DNA of 64,000 bases, taken from assembly GCA_004431415.1 (NCBI GenBank), contig QPMI01000429.1, positions 1 to 64,000 on the forward strand, read 5' to 3'. Below, piece after piece: positions 18,259-28,200 of the stretch. The stretch is from Cyanophora paradoxa. Its lineage: Eukaryota; Glaucocystophyceae; Cyanophorales; Cyanophoraceae. Position 1 is the stretch's first letter. Each line of letters begins with the position of its first letter. The notes below the pieces were generated by a model. The model saw nothing but the letters and a program-made list of their open reading frames with translations. It did not search any database and was not told the DNA's origin. The position numbers and the translations under genes were made by a program.

Positions 18259-18657
18259 ATGGAGACTAAATACAGAGGCTTTCATGTAATGCTTGATTAC
18301 AAGGCTAAAACAGCTATAGCAACAGGTTATGAGCATGTTAGCTTTCTTGGTAATTGGATTATGAGAACCCTTGAACAAGCAATATTGAGACAAGGTATTA
18401 GGATTGTTCATAAACACTGTGAGATATTTGATGGCAAACTATCACCTCCTGGTTTTGCTTTGGTTCTGCTATTAGATGAAAGCCATTGTACAGCTCATTG
18501 TTATTCCAATGAAGGCATGTTAGCAATTGATATATTCAGTTGTGGTAAAGAAGCTCAGCATAAAACACAATCAGTAGCAGATGAGATCGATAAAACAATG
18601 AATTTCTTAACATTTGAGAAGACTGAGAGACATAAACATGATAGATTCCCGTTTTGA
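18259..18657 (+). CDS. SpeD-like pyruvoyl decarboxylase (AdoMet decarboxylase family)
   Basis: This 132-residue ORF has the size and order of motifs of prokaryotic-type S-adenosylmethionine decarboxylase proenzymes. They are GFHVMLDYKAK near the N-terminus, LSPPGFALVLLLDESH (residues 61-76) and CTAHCYSNEGMLAIDIFSCG (77-96). In the family the chain cleaves itself before the Ser of the ESH motif to make the pyruvoyl cofactor, here Ser75; His76 and the Cys of SCG (95) match conserved positions. The normal product is decarboxylated AdoMet for spermidine synthesis. Some phage relatives are reported to act on arginine or ornithine instead, so substrate is uncertain. It is the last gene before the right terminal repeats. 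Confidence 0.8.
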   Translation: METKYRGFHVMLDYKAKTAIATGYEHVSFLGNWIMRTLEQAILRQGIRIVHKHCEIFDGKLSPPGFALVLLLDESHCTAHCYSNEGMLAIDIFSCGKEAQHKTQSVADEIDKTMNFLTFEKTERHKHDRFPF

Positions 18658-18880
18658 TGGGTTTCTATAATGAATTTCTAAAGGATTCCTTTGTTTTCTA
18701 ACAATAACATTGATAAGCTACTGTAACAAAAAGATATAATATATCCTTTCACTACAGTAGCTTTATACAATGATTATTTTCCGGATTCCGGACATTTTTT
18801 ACGATAGAATTCTATTGTAAGTAATTGGAATAATGTTCGATTTCATTACAGTAAAACTCAACATTCCCCTAGATTCCCCC
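18658..18880. other. AT-rich non-coding stretch before the right terminal repeats
   Basis: No ORF or recognised RNA gene. It is very AT-rich with several short runs such as AAAAGATATAATATATCC at about 18,730. It leads into the repeat block and probably belongs to the element's non-coding terminus. Confidence 0.4.
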
Positions 18881-19660
18881 TATTATATAATATTTATATT
18901 AAAGTGGACTCAAGGTTGACTCATATTAATCGTAAAAGTAGTAATAGTATATGGATTTTGTTACGAATTCAATGCAAGGGTTGACTAAGTGGGTTGAGTT
19001 GACTCAAATTTCACAGGAAATATTTGGGACCAAAAGTTTTCTAAAAAGGATTTCAAAAAATGTGTCAACTCCCCCCACTTAGTCAACCCTGACCATAAAC
19101 AGTAAGGATTTGAGCTAACATGTATCACAAAGTGAACATTTTGAGTCCACTTAGAAGATCCACCTAACAGTTTAGAGTCAAATTTACTTGGGAATTCGAT
19201 TTGTATAAAAAGTGAGTCCACCCTGACCATATTCAATAAGCATTCCTCTTAATCCCCTTGTTTATATTTACATTGATTAATATTTAATACTAAGTGGACT
19301 CATGGTTGATTCATATTAATCGTAAAAGGAGTAAATGTATATAAAAATGTGACCATTTCAATGCTAAGGTTGACTAAGTGGGTTGAGTTGACTCAAATTT
19401 CAGAGGAAATTTTGAGATCCAAAGAATATTCTATAAAAGATTTTGAAAAATGTGTCAACTCCCCCCACTTAGTCAACCCTGACCATATACAGTAAGCATA
19501 AGAACTTAAATGTATCACAAAGTGAACATTATGAGTCCACTTAGAAGATCCACTTTTGAAATCAAAGTTGATTTTGCTTGAAATTTCAAAGTTGATCTAA
19601 AAGTGAGTCCACCCTGATTGATTATGGTAACAAAGTTGACTAAGTTGACTAAGTTGAGTC
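18881..19660. repeat. Right terminal repeat block: two ~390-bp direct repeats, each with an internal inverted pair
   Basis: The sequence from about 18,890 recurs at about 19,280; for example GGTTGACTAAGTGGG occurs at 18,979 and 19,368, and TGTGTCAACTCC at 19,061 and 19,451, an offset of 389-390. Within each unit GGTTGACTAAGTGGG is followed about 80 bases later by its near reverse complement (CCCACTTAGTCAACC), so each unit can fold. The same motifs are present inverted at 1-135. Shorter variants (AGTTGACTAAGTTGACTAAG) continue to 19,740. Confidence 0.8.
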
Positions 19661-19775
19661 ATCTTAAGAAATTCAAGAAGACTAAGAGTTCAAAATGTTT
19701 ATGAAAAGTGAGTCAACTTAGACCACTTATGGTAACAAAGTTAAATATTTAATTGATTTAATCGGAAAAGAACAT

Positions 19776-20002
19776 GATTTAATCGAATTTATTGATATAA
19801 TTCCGATTAGATTCATTTAGGATTCAATTAAGATTAATCGAAGTTATAGATATAATTCCGATTAACTACAATTAAGATACAATATCGATTAATCGAGTTT
19901 ATCGATATAACATCGATTAAATTAATTGAAAATGCATGTAAAAATATGAAAATTCATGTGAAAATTCAAATAAATTAATCGATTTTATTGATATAACATC
20001 GA
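19776..20002. repeat. Four ~30-bp iterons near the right end of the viral element
   Basis: A motif close to ATTAATCGA-NTTTAT-NGATATAA followed by NTCGATTA begins near 19,776, 19,832, 19,886 and 19,974. It is nearly palindromic in parts (TTAATCGATT). Evenly repeated AT-rich elements at a genome end could bind a replication initiator, but that is inference. Confidence 0.6.
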
Positions 20003-20005
20003 ATC

Positions 20006-20078
20006 ACACATATGAATATTCATATTTTAATCCTGAGGCGGAACGCCGAGGGATTAAAATATGAATATTCATATGTGT
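20006..20078. repeat. 28-bp perfect inverted repeat (hairpin) at the virus-host boundary
   Basis: Positions 20,006-20,033 and 20,051-20,078 are exact reverse complements. The 17-base loop contains a second small stem (GGCG, loop GAA, CGCC). The arms are AT-rich and themselves contain the palindrome ATATGAATATTCATAT, while the loop and everything to the right are GC-rich. It could be a hairpin end of the viral DNA or a foldback assembly artefact. Confidence 0.85.
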
Positions 20079-20586
20079 TCTGTGCGGCAAGAGCTTCCTC
20101 TCGTGTGGCTGCACCGCCGAACTGCTCACGACGCTGCACGCCGGCAATCACATCCTCCTCGTCCTCGGAAAATGGCTCTGGATCCGGAACGCCGTCACTG
20201 GTGCGGTTTTCGACTGCTGGGGCGGCTGGCGCCTTGCGCTTGTTGCTGGTTGACTGACGGCCACTTGGCGTTGGAGTAGGCGCCGAACCGTTGTCCTCGC
20301 CGCCGGAGTCCGCCGCCTCGGTCACACGCGTGGAACGGCGAGCTCGTGGCTGGGCGGATGCGGTCGGCCGCGGACGGGCTGTCTTGCGGGAGCCCGTTGC
20401 GGAAGACTTGCCCTTCTTGTTCGACCCCGCCTCCGCGCAGGCCGCCAAGAGGCTGAAAACGACGACGACGAGAACAAGTGTGACCACCAGAGGGGCCCAG
20501 CTAGGGCCCCTCCCACGACGAGCCACGCGACACATCTTCACTGCTTCGCGCGAAAGAAGACTGAAGGTTGTACCCCTAACAATCAT
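20020..20586 (-). CDS. Host-like secreted or membrane-anchored low-complexity protein, 3' end inside the junction hairpin
   Basis: The ORF uses GC-rich codons like the host genes. After a basic N-terminus it has a strong hydrophobic segment (LVVTLVLVVVVFSLLAACA) that could be a signal peptide or anchor. A Ser/Thr/Lys/Pro-rich region and an acidic stretch (DPEPFSEDEEDVIAG) follow. Its last ~20 residues (from NTYEYSYF) are encoded by the AT-rich hairpin, so the natural C-terminus is probably missing or replaced. The start may be at 20,586 or at the second Met 17 codons later. No known domain is recognised. Confidence 0.45.
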   Translation of the reverse strand: MIVRGTTFSLLSREAVKMCRVARRGRGPSWAPLVVTLVLVVVVFSLLAACAEAGSNKKGKSSATGSRKTARPRPTASAQPRARRSTRVTEAADSGGEDNGSAPTPTPSGRQSTSNKRKAPAAPAVENRTSDGVPDPEPFSEDEEDVIAGVQRREQFGGAATREEALAAQNTYEYSYFNPSAFRLRIKI

Positions 20587-22113
20587 TGTATAGAATCAAG
20601 GCTGCTTACGGAGTGGCAGGCATACAAAGTCATATGCTACGCGTTCGCTCGCATATTCAGTAGTTTCGAAAATGCGGCCGAATGTTCACTCGAATGTTCA
20701 TTGTTCAATGAAGGGACTCGAATCGGTCGCGGCTCACGACTTGAAGGAACAGTAATTATTATAAAAACAGAAGAAAAACGCGATTGCGCCATCGCCGTTA
20801 TCGGGAACAGCGAATACGTAAAACATTACTGATTCGAATTCGAAGACTTTTCGAACCGGCCTGCCGCGCCGCGGACCGGACCGTCGGACGCCCGGCGGCC
20901 CCGCGCCGCGGGCCCGCGCGCCCCGTCGCTGCCGGGCGGCAGTGCCGGCTCGCCGCCAACGGCGCCAAGTCGCCGGCGGCCGCGCCGCCAGTGCCCGCCA
21001 CTGGTCACAGTGGTAGCGCTAGCTCTGTTACGACGTCGACGTCGGAGTCACGGTCGGACTCACGCCGTTCGACGCACTTACACTAATTCAGTGAGATCTA
21101 GAGCTCGAGTCACGTGGACTGTCAATCGCAACTCATGATCACTGATTGCGATTATTAACTCAATTGACGGCGACTTGCCAAAGTTGCCATGCAGGAACGC
21201 TTTTCAGACTCAGGCTGTGATCCGGTAGGGAATCCTTAAGCGCGGATAGCTTAAGGTTTCGTCGCTAGCTTGACTCCGTTCCGAACTAGTTCGACTCCTA
21301 GCGAATTACTAGGAGCACCAACGTAGAGGTTTGCTAAGCTTTGCTCTAAGCTAAGCGAAATGTGGCTTGGCGCCGGTATGGCCATACCAGCGTCAAAAAA
21401 CTTACTAAATCGCAATCGCACCTTCCGGAATGACGTAATGGTACCTCCGCAACGGCGCTAAGTACCAGCCAAATTGCTAAGCTTAGCTAAAAACGCCCTT
21501 CCGGATCACTGCCTCAGGCCCCTCCTCAGGAGAAATTAACTTAGTCATAATTACTAGTCTTAGTAAACGCTTCTCAGGTCGTTTTCCCCATATGCATGCG
21601 TGGCGACTTGGAATCCGCCTGATCCGATGATCGATCATCGGATGTCGATCACCGTGGCTCCAGGCTCCAGCCTCCCAGGAGCCGCGGCCGGGCCGGCCCG
21701 GCGGGAGTTCCGGATCTGCTCGTGATCGATGACGCTAGCGGCGGCCGGGCGACGCTGGCAGCAGCGCGCACAGTAATTATAACGTAGCCTCGGTATGCTA
21801 CGAACGCATACAGCAGCAGCAGCCGCCATCTACGTATACAGCTACGTATACACTGGAGAGTGTGATTATGAGGGAGCCCGGCCGCGGAGCAGCGCGACAA
21901 ACCAAATCGCGATCGCAGAATAACCGCGTGCAGGTACGGCCGCGGGCAGTTCCTCACCGACTTAACATTGCTGTGAAACGGCGTTAATCGCACTGGCCGC
22001 ATGTGCAGGGAATAAACTGCAGCTGGTTCGCGGTTCTGATTACGTGTCATGTGTGTCTGCAGCTGCCTGTTCTGTAAACGTTGACGTTTTCGACGCGGGG
22101 TCGCGCACGCGCA
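20587..22113. other. GC-rich host sequence without a confident gene
   Basis: Several open frames occur, but none shows a recognised motif and most are by-products of high GC. There are many short palindromes (for example GATCGATCATCGGATG near 21,630) and AGCTTAGCTAA-type repeats around 21,330-21,490. Upstream exons and the promoter of the MYB gene are probably here, but I could not locate them. Confidence 0.3.
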
Positions 22114-24155
22114 GGACTGTGGAAGAAGATGATAGACTGCGAGAGCTCGTTGCACAACACGGAACAAAGGATTGGGTTCGTCTCTAGATCTTCTGGCCGC
22201 TTCTAGGTTTATTCCGCTAATACAAAGACCGCTAGGTCCTGATAACGCAGCTGCTAGGCGTACGGAGAAAAAGCAAGCAGGTAGGCATTGCATATTGTGA
22301 TCATGATCATGAGTTGCATGATAAGAGCGTGTTGGCCGGCACCGCTGCTGTTTATGGGACATCGATGCATTCACTGATGCGCTCGCAGGTTCGCGAGAGA
22401 TACATAAATCACGGTTCGCAACTTGGCAATCACCCCCGGGGGCACATGCATATGCAATGCCGGCGCCTAGCTATGCATAAGGGCACTGCGGCACATGCGC
22501 GTTCACGCCATAAATATGTGTGCATGAATCTGCCCGGCGTGCGCATTCGAATTTACCGTGGCACGGCGCGTTGCTCACAAGCATCCCCGCTTCGAATTCT
22601 TCAGTCGACCCGAGCGTGCGGAAAGATCCATGGTGCGCGTCGCATCCTTTTGTGTCGACGTCAATTGCGATTTGTCGCGGTCGTCGATCCCGATACGACT
22701 CTAATTATAATTATAACTATATTAAGAGAGCTCGGGGCGCAGGACCGAGGAAGAAGATCAGTTGATCGCGACTTTGCAGGCGAAGGTAAACCAATTCGCC
22801 GGCCTGGCCATGGCCCCCGGCGACTTTAATTTTCTCCCGTACGTCCCGGGTCTAAAATTAAAGCTGACGCGTACGTGCGCGTGGCTCTGCGCAGCTGGGC
22901 AACGCGTGGGTCCAAATCGCACCATACCTTCCGGGCCGCAGCGAGAACAGCGTGAAAAATCGTTGGAACTCCTCGATAAAGAAGCGCCTGCAGGTTCGAA
23001 TTCGCCTTTGTGTGCAATTGCAATGCGTGCGCTCATGAGCAGCAGAGCGGCGAGCTGCGGCCCGGGGCGATGCCACGGGGCTACGTAAGCGCACATGCAC
23101 ACCGGGCGCGGCCAGCCAAGCGCGGCCAGTACACGTTGCGCACCAGGCGTAATGAGTCGGCGTCGAGATCGGGCGGCGACGTCGACGATCGCGACGTCGA
23201 AATCGAGGATCCGGAGCAGGGTTCGGAGCAGAAGGAGGAAGGCGAAGAAACGGAGGAGGAGACGCCAGCGCCGATGAACGACGACGAGCTCGAGGGCCTG
23301 GCATCGGCGCCGGCGCCTCGGGTGGCGTCGGGGGCGGGAGGGCGGTCGGATGACGGGGATCCGGATCCGGAGGACGATCGCGACGATGAGGCGGCGAGCG
23401 CATGCGGCAGCGACGACGCGCTGCCAGCGCTGCGGCCGCGGTGCCCCCTTTCGCGATCGGGGGCGATGTCGGACGGCGAGCGCTCCGCCGGCGACAGCAG
23501 CAGCCGCCTCCCGACGCCACCCCCGCCGCCCTCGCCGCAGGCGCCGGCGGCGCGCCCACGGCTCAAGCTAGCGCGAGACTCGCGCAGCACGCTCGAGCTC
23601 ACGCCGCCTCCGCCCAGTCAGCATCAACAGCGGCAGTCGCAGCTGCAGCCGTTGCAGCCGGCGCCGTCACAGCTGCGCAGGCCGCAGGCAATGCGGCTCC
23701 AGTTCGTGCACGTGACGGTACCGGTGGCGGTGCTCGTCCCCGCGGATGAGGACGCCTGCAGCGACGGCGCCGGCGACGTCGACGCATGCGTAGGCCTCCA
23801 CGCCTCGGCCGGCGCGGCGGCCTGCTGGCCGGTCTCCGGATCTGCCGTAAAGTCCGAGGGGGAGGGCCTCGCGATCGAGAACCAGCTCGATCTGGGCGCG
23901 GGACTCTCCGAGGCGTGCGGGGGGGAGTCCGGATCCGGCGCCCCCCCGGGAGACTTCGGCGCCGCCACGTGCACGCCGGGAGACCTAGGCCTCCTCGGCA
24001 CGGACCCCCTCTCCATGCAGCTCTCGCTGCTCCTCGCCTCGAGCTCCGCCCACGCCGCCCACGACCGCGGCCTGCAGGGGCCCTCCTTCGACCCCCCGCC
24101 CCCTGCATGCGCGCCTGGCGCTGAGTCCACCGCTGCCACTTTCGCTTTCTTTTGA
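22114..24155 (+). CDS. Two-repeat MYB transcription factor with acidic, Pro/Gln-rich C-terminus (multi-exon, 5' end unresolved)
   Basis: Exons recovered by splicing at GT/AG are 22,114-~22,170, 22,251-22,280, 22,389-22,413, 22,605-22,632, 22,743-22,785, 22,895-22,993 and 23,130-24,155. They encode one MYB repeat (TVEEDDRLRELVAQHGTKDW, KSKQVRERYINH) and a complete second repeat (DPWTEEEDQLIATLQAK, LGNAWVQIAPYLPGR, NSVKNRWNSSIKK). Regularly spaced tryptophans and the NRWNSS recognition helix are as in R2R3/3R MYBs. Junctions from 22,743 on keep phase exactly; the first repeat has an unresolved gap near 22,180. The 341-codon last exon is disordered, acidic then Pro/Gln/Ala-rich, as in activation domains. 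It is a nuclear DNA-binding regulator; targets unknown. Confidence 0.85.
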
Positions 24156-25287
24156 GCGCACTACAGCTAGCGTCGACGTCGCGCCGCCCCGCTCCTCTTT
24201 TTCAAGGGATACACATTGGGCCGCCGGGGCGCCTTTTTCCTTCGCTTTTTCAATTAAATGTCAGGTCTACGTATACGTGCACGTATGTGCCGCGTGTCTC
24301 GCGTAGCTTATATAATTACCCTCATTTTTCGGATGCACATGTCAATACTATCTTTTTCAGTTACGTGGCTCACACTCATCTTAAGGAATGCGGGCGACTC
24401 GCCAACTGCCCCCCATGCTGTACTTGACGAGATTGATCAGAGGGCGAGGCTGACGTGCACGTGCCAGCCTAATTCTCCGGGATCCTGCACCAACGAACCC
24501 ACCTGCACGTGCGTCGACGTCTACCGCACGCGTCTGCAGCGCGTGGAAGAGGGTCTGTTGCGACGGCGAATAAGTTAATCGGACGTCAAAAATACCAGCG
24601 AGCCTTTCCGTCCCCGCTTTGATTTGCACGACAAGTTCGTGATGTGATGCTGGAGACGATTTTTGCAATTGCAATGAGCTTGGTCGCGATCAGGCGCACT
24701 ACTAGGGCTAGCTAGTACTCTGAGCCTAGCTGCTATTTTACGCAATCGCCCAGTGCGATCGGAAACCACAAGGGACCTTGCTTCGCGAACGGAAGGGAGG
24801 TCGGCCGCCGTGGGATTGCAGGAGGCATCAACCAGAACGTTCAACGATTCGAATCAATTGAGTCTCTCATATGCATAATATGCATACGATTCGAACGTTC
24901 ATATGCATAATAAAATTAGAGTCTCTCATGATATTGATCGCGATTCGCGATCAGTCAGAATCGAAGTCTTGAGGCTTCCGCTTTCCTTACCTGTTCTAGC
25001 TATATAGATCTAGAGGGGATACTTCCCCTAGGCCTGGCCGATCGCGAGCCTCGATCTCGCGCCCTAGCTCCTCTTCTAGATTATTTCTTGAGAGATTATT
25101 TCCCCACCATAGGCCTCCCATATACATATAGACTAGGCCTCCTCTATAGCTAGGCCTCCCGAGATATCGATCTGCTACGCTGCAGCTGCTCCCGCGCGCT
25201 CTTCCTAGGTCTCGAAGCTCGAGCGTTCCGACATTGCCGCGCCGATCGCGATCGGACCCGGAGAAATCCGATTGACCGAGCCCGGCC
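24156..25287. other. Intergenic host DNA between the MYB and multicopper oxidase genes
   Basis: No convincing coding region. At 24,842-24,935 two copies of a GAGTCTCTCAT...ATATGCATAAT...ATTCGAACGTTC cluster form overlapping palindromes. Between 25,030 and 25,165 TAGGCCT recurs four times. The multicopper oxidase promoter presumably lies at the right end. A clear TATA box is not evident. Confidence 0.35.
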
Positions 25288-28200
25288 ATGCGCGGATCCG
25301 TCCTCTCCGCCGTCCTGTTGACCGCGGGCTTGAGTCTGCTGCTGCTTGCGGCCTTCAACACCAAGTTCTTTGACTCCTTCGTTGACCTTCATGAGCTGCG
25401 TGCGCGATTTACAACGCCACGCGGCCATAAGTATGCTCCTCTCGCGCGAGCTCGATCTCGATCTGACGCACGGGCCCCGGCCCGCCCGCGCGCGCGCTTT
25501 GCGCATGCGCAGCTCCAGCGCTGGACCCGCTGTCTGTGCCTTTCTTCGTGAACCAGGTGATCGCAAGCTCAAGCGCCTCGAGCTCGCAATCGAGCTCGAC
25601 TCCCGCCGTCCGCTGCCCGCGGCCGCGGGCGCGGGCGCAGGCTGCGCATATCCATGCACCTCATTGTACGCAATCACGGTGTTTGACGAAGATGCGCATG
25701 TGCAGCTCAAAAATGCGCTCGACCCGGATTTCGTTTGGAAGCTCGATAACTGCAGCGCCAGCTCGTTCAAGATCGCAGCACGGGAGGTCGGCTCATGTGA
25801 TTGACTTGCGCATTGTTAATTCGGCTTAATTACGAGCTTGAGCCGCGCATGCGCACGTGCCGGCGCCCGGAGCCGTTGCAGCTGACGCGAGTGCGGGCGA
25901 AGTTCGTGCAGGACCTGGGCCTCGGCACGGGTCCGACCCCGCTCTTCGGCTTCGGGGGGCTCGCGATCGTCCAGCTCGACGCCACCTACCCCGGCGCGCC
26001 CTGACCAGGAGCCGATTACGATCTTTAATTTCGAATTCATGTACATATCGACGTCGAAGTTGACGGCGCAACAGGACGCACGTTTGAAGTGAAGGCGGGT
26101 CTGGAGACGCGCGTCGAATGGATCAACGAGCTGGTCCGCTTCCGAACTTCGATTTCATGCTTCAACGCCGTTAGAGCTGCGCCAGAAATTCAAAAAGATT
26201 TTTGACGCTTGCACAGTGCGGACCCCTGGACACTGTTGATGTCGACCCGACAATCCACTGGGCACTCGGCGCCGCAAATCCACCGGGCATCTTCGGCGCC
26301 GACCCCTACAAAGGTCCTATGCCTATCGGTGATTGAGGCTCGATTGTGAAAAGAAAGAAGATATTATTTATTTTCGAAGCCGTCGTAACATGTGTACAAC
26401 ATTAATTTGAATTTACAGTGCATCTCTCATCAAACAGAATCTCCGCGTTCTTATTAAAAATTTAATAGAGCTGCATTTCGACCTTCATTTTATAAACTGA
26501 TTCATGCGCGCCGAAACAGCGCCACATCTGCACGGCGGTCGAACTGAGCCGGCATCTGACGGCCATGCGGAGGTAACGTAACGACCGTTTAAGCTTTGAA
26601 TTTAAGATTGATGGGCTGGAATTCGAAATGGAAGACCTAGGCCTCCCTGAAAATCTGTTCGACGGGTATCAGGCGTGGTACCTGGCGGAGGAAGCGCACC
26701 TCAGCTCGAGCGCCAAGTGCAGGGCCGCCCTCAGCGCCCTGGACCAGTACGGGGCCACCGTACGCCGCGGTGCGCTCGCTCAGTAGTAGTAGTGGAGTAG
26801 TAGTAGTGGAGGGCCGGGAATTTCTTCTGCAGCGCTCAACTCACGGGCGCGCGTGAAATTATAGGGCCTGCGTACGTCAAGCGGAATTTCACCTATTCAA
26901 ACGAGCAGGAAGCCGGCAACATCTGGTACCACGGTACGTCTAATCAATTGCATTTGATTGCGATTGACGACACCATTATTGGGTAATCTCCGGCACCCGT
27001 GCCGCGCCGGTAGATCACACGCTCGGGAACACTCGCCTTGGCGTGTATGCCGGCCTCGTAGGCTTCTACATCATCCGGTGACCATACACATCTGTTTAAA
27101 TCTCGCGACCGAAGGTAGCATAGCATCCATTGCTTGACTCGCGCCTGACCGTCTTGCAGTGATTCGCGAGACACGGGCACGACAGACGGGCCCCTTCCCT
27201 TCCCGGTCTACCCCTACGAGGTCCCGATCGCTATCCAGGACAAGGGTCAGCGCGCACGGTTGAATCAACAGCGCGACCAGTAGAACTAATTGCACGCGAG
27301 CATTAATCTCTCAGAATTCCACGAGGACGGGCGTCTCCGCCGGGCGCCGAGCACGAGGTCCGAGTTCTTCGGCAACGTCGTCCTCGCCAACGGGAAGGTG
27401 AAGCGAGTCGCCCGCAACCCGCTCTAGCGCTCGCGCTGCTGACAGAAGCTGCGCATGCGACGAGCCGCCTTCTCAAGCGTTGACGCGCGACCGATAACGT
27501 TAACGCAGGCGTGGCCGGTGCTCGCGGTCGAGCCGCGCATGTACCGCTTCCGGTCAGGACCTGCTTTTCTGATTTAATTTCTGTTGATCGTTTCGCTTGA
27601 CCGTCGAAAAGTCTCCTCAACGGCGCCGACTCGCGCTTTCTTCGCATGTGGCTCAGGCACGCCCCTTCCACCCCCTTACTAATCATGCCGGCCCCTGGCC
27701 GCGGAAAATAAGCATGCATATGTGTATGTGTATTTGACAGCGCTGTGCGCGCACACACGGGCAGCTACGCGGGAGGGACCCCGGACCCGCTCGGCCGCGC
27801 GAACTCGACCCTAGATGGCCTCGGGCCCGACGTCGTCCCCGTCTTCCAGATCGGCACGGACACGGGTCCGGATCCACGCGTCGGCAGCTCCGATCCAACC
27901 TTCGGGCTGATATTCGCGATCGCAAGCAGGCCTGCTGCACACAGCGGTGCCGATGATGGACACGACGAACGCGACTTGGGACAGCCGCCTAACCCTCGGT
28001 GCTAAACTCGAGATCGCCGGTTGAAGTCGAACATGTTTTTGCTATATATAAAATTCAAATCGAATCGATATCGCAGTCTAACCATACATAAATGTAAGCG
28101 TGCACTTGATTCCAGCTCGCGATCGCAGGCTCCGGCCAGCGCGCTGACATAATCATCGATTTCTCGAAACTCGGTGCGCGCGCACGCGGTTGCTGCCCCC

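Noticed and set aside
18881-19660. CRISPR-like array
   Set aside because: The units are two long direct repeats with internal inversions, without short identical repeats and unique spacers.
1-20078. Classic Polinton/Maverick transposon
   Set aside because: No protein-primed polymerase B or retroviral-type integrase could be found in any frame, although the missing left end could hold little more than repeat.
20784-21086. Arg/Ala-rich 100-codon plus-strand ORF
   Set aside because: No motif, overlapping open frames on the other strand, and composition expected of random GC-rich DNA.
26944-27180. Minus-strand ORF of 78 codons
   Set aside because: It overlaps exons of the multicopper oxidase on the other strand that carry an unmistakable HDH copper motif.
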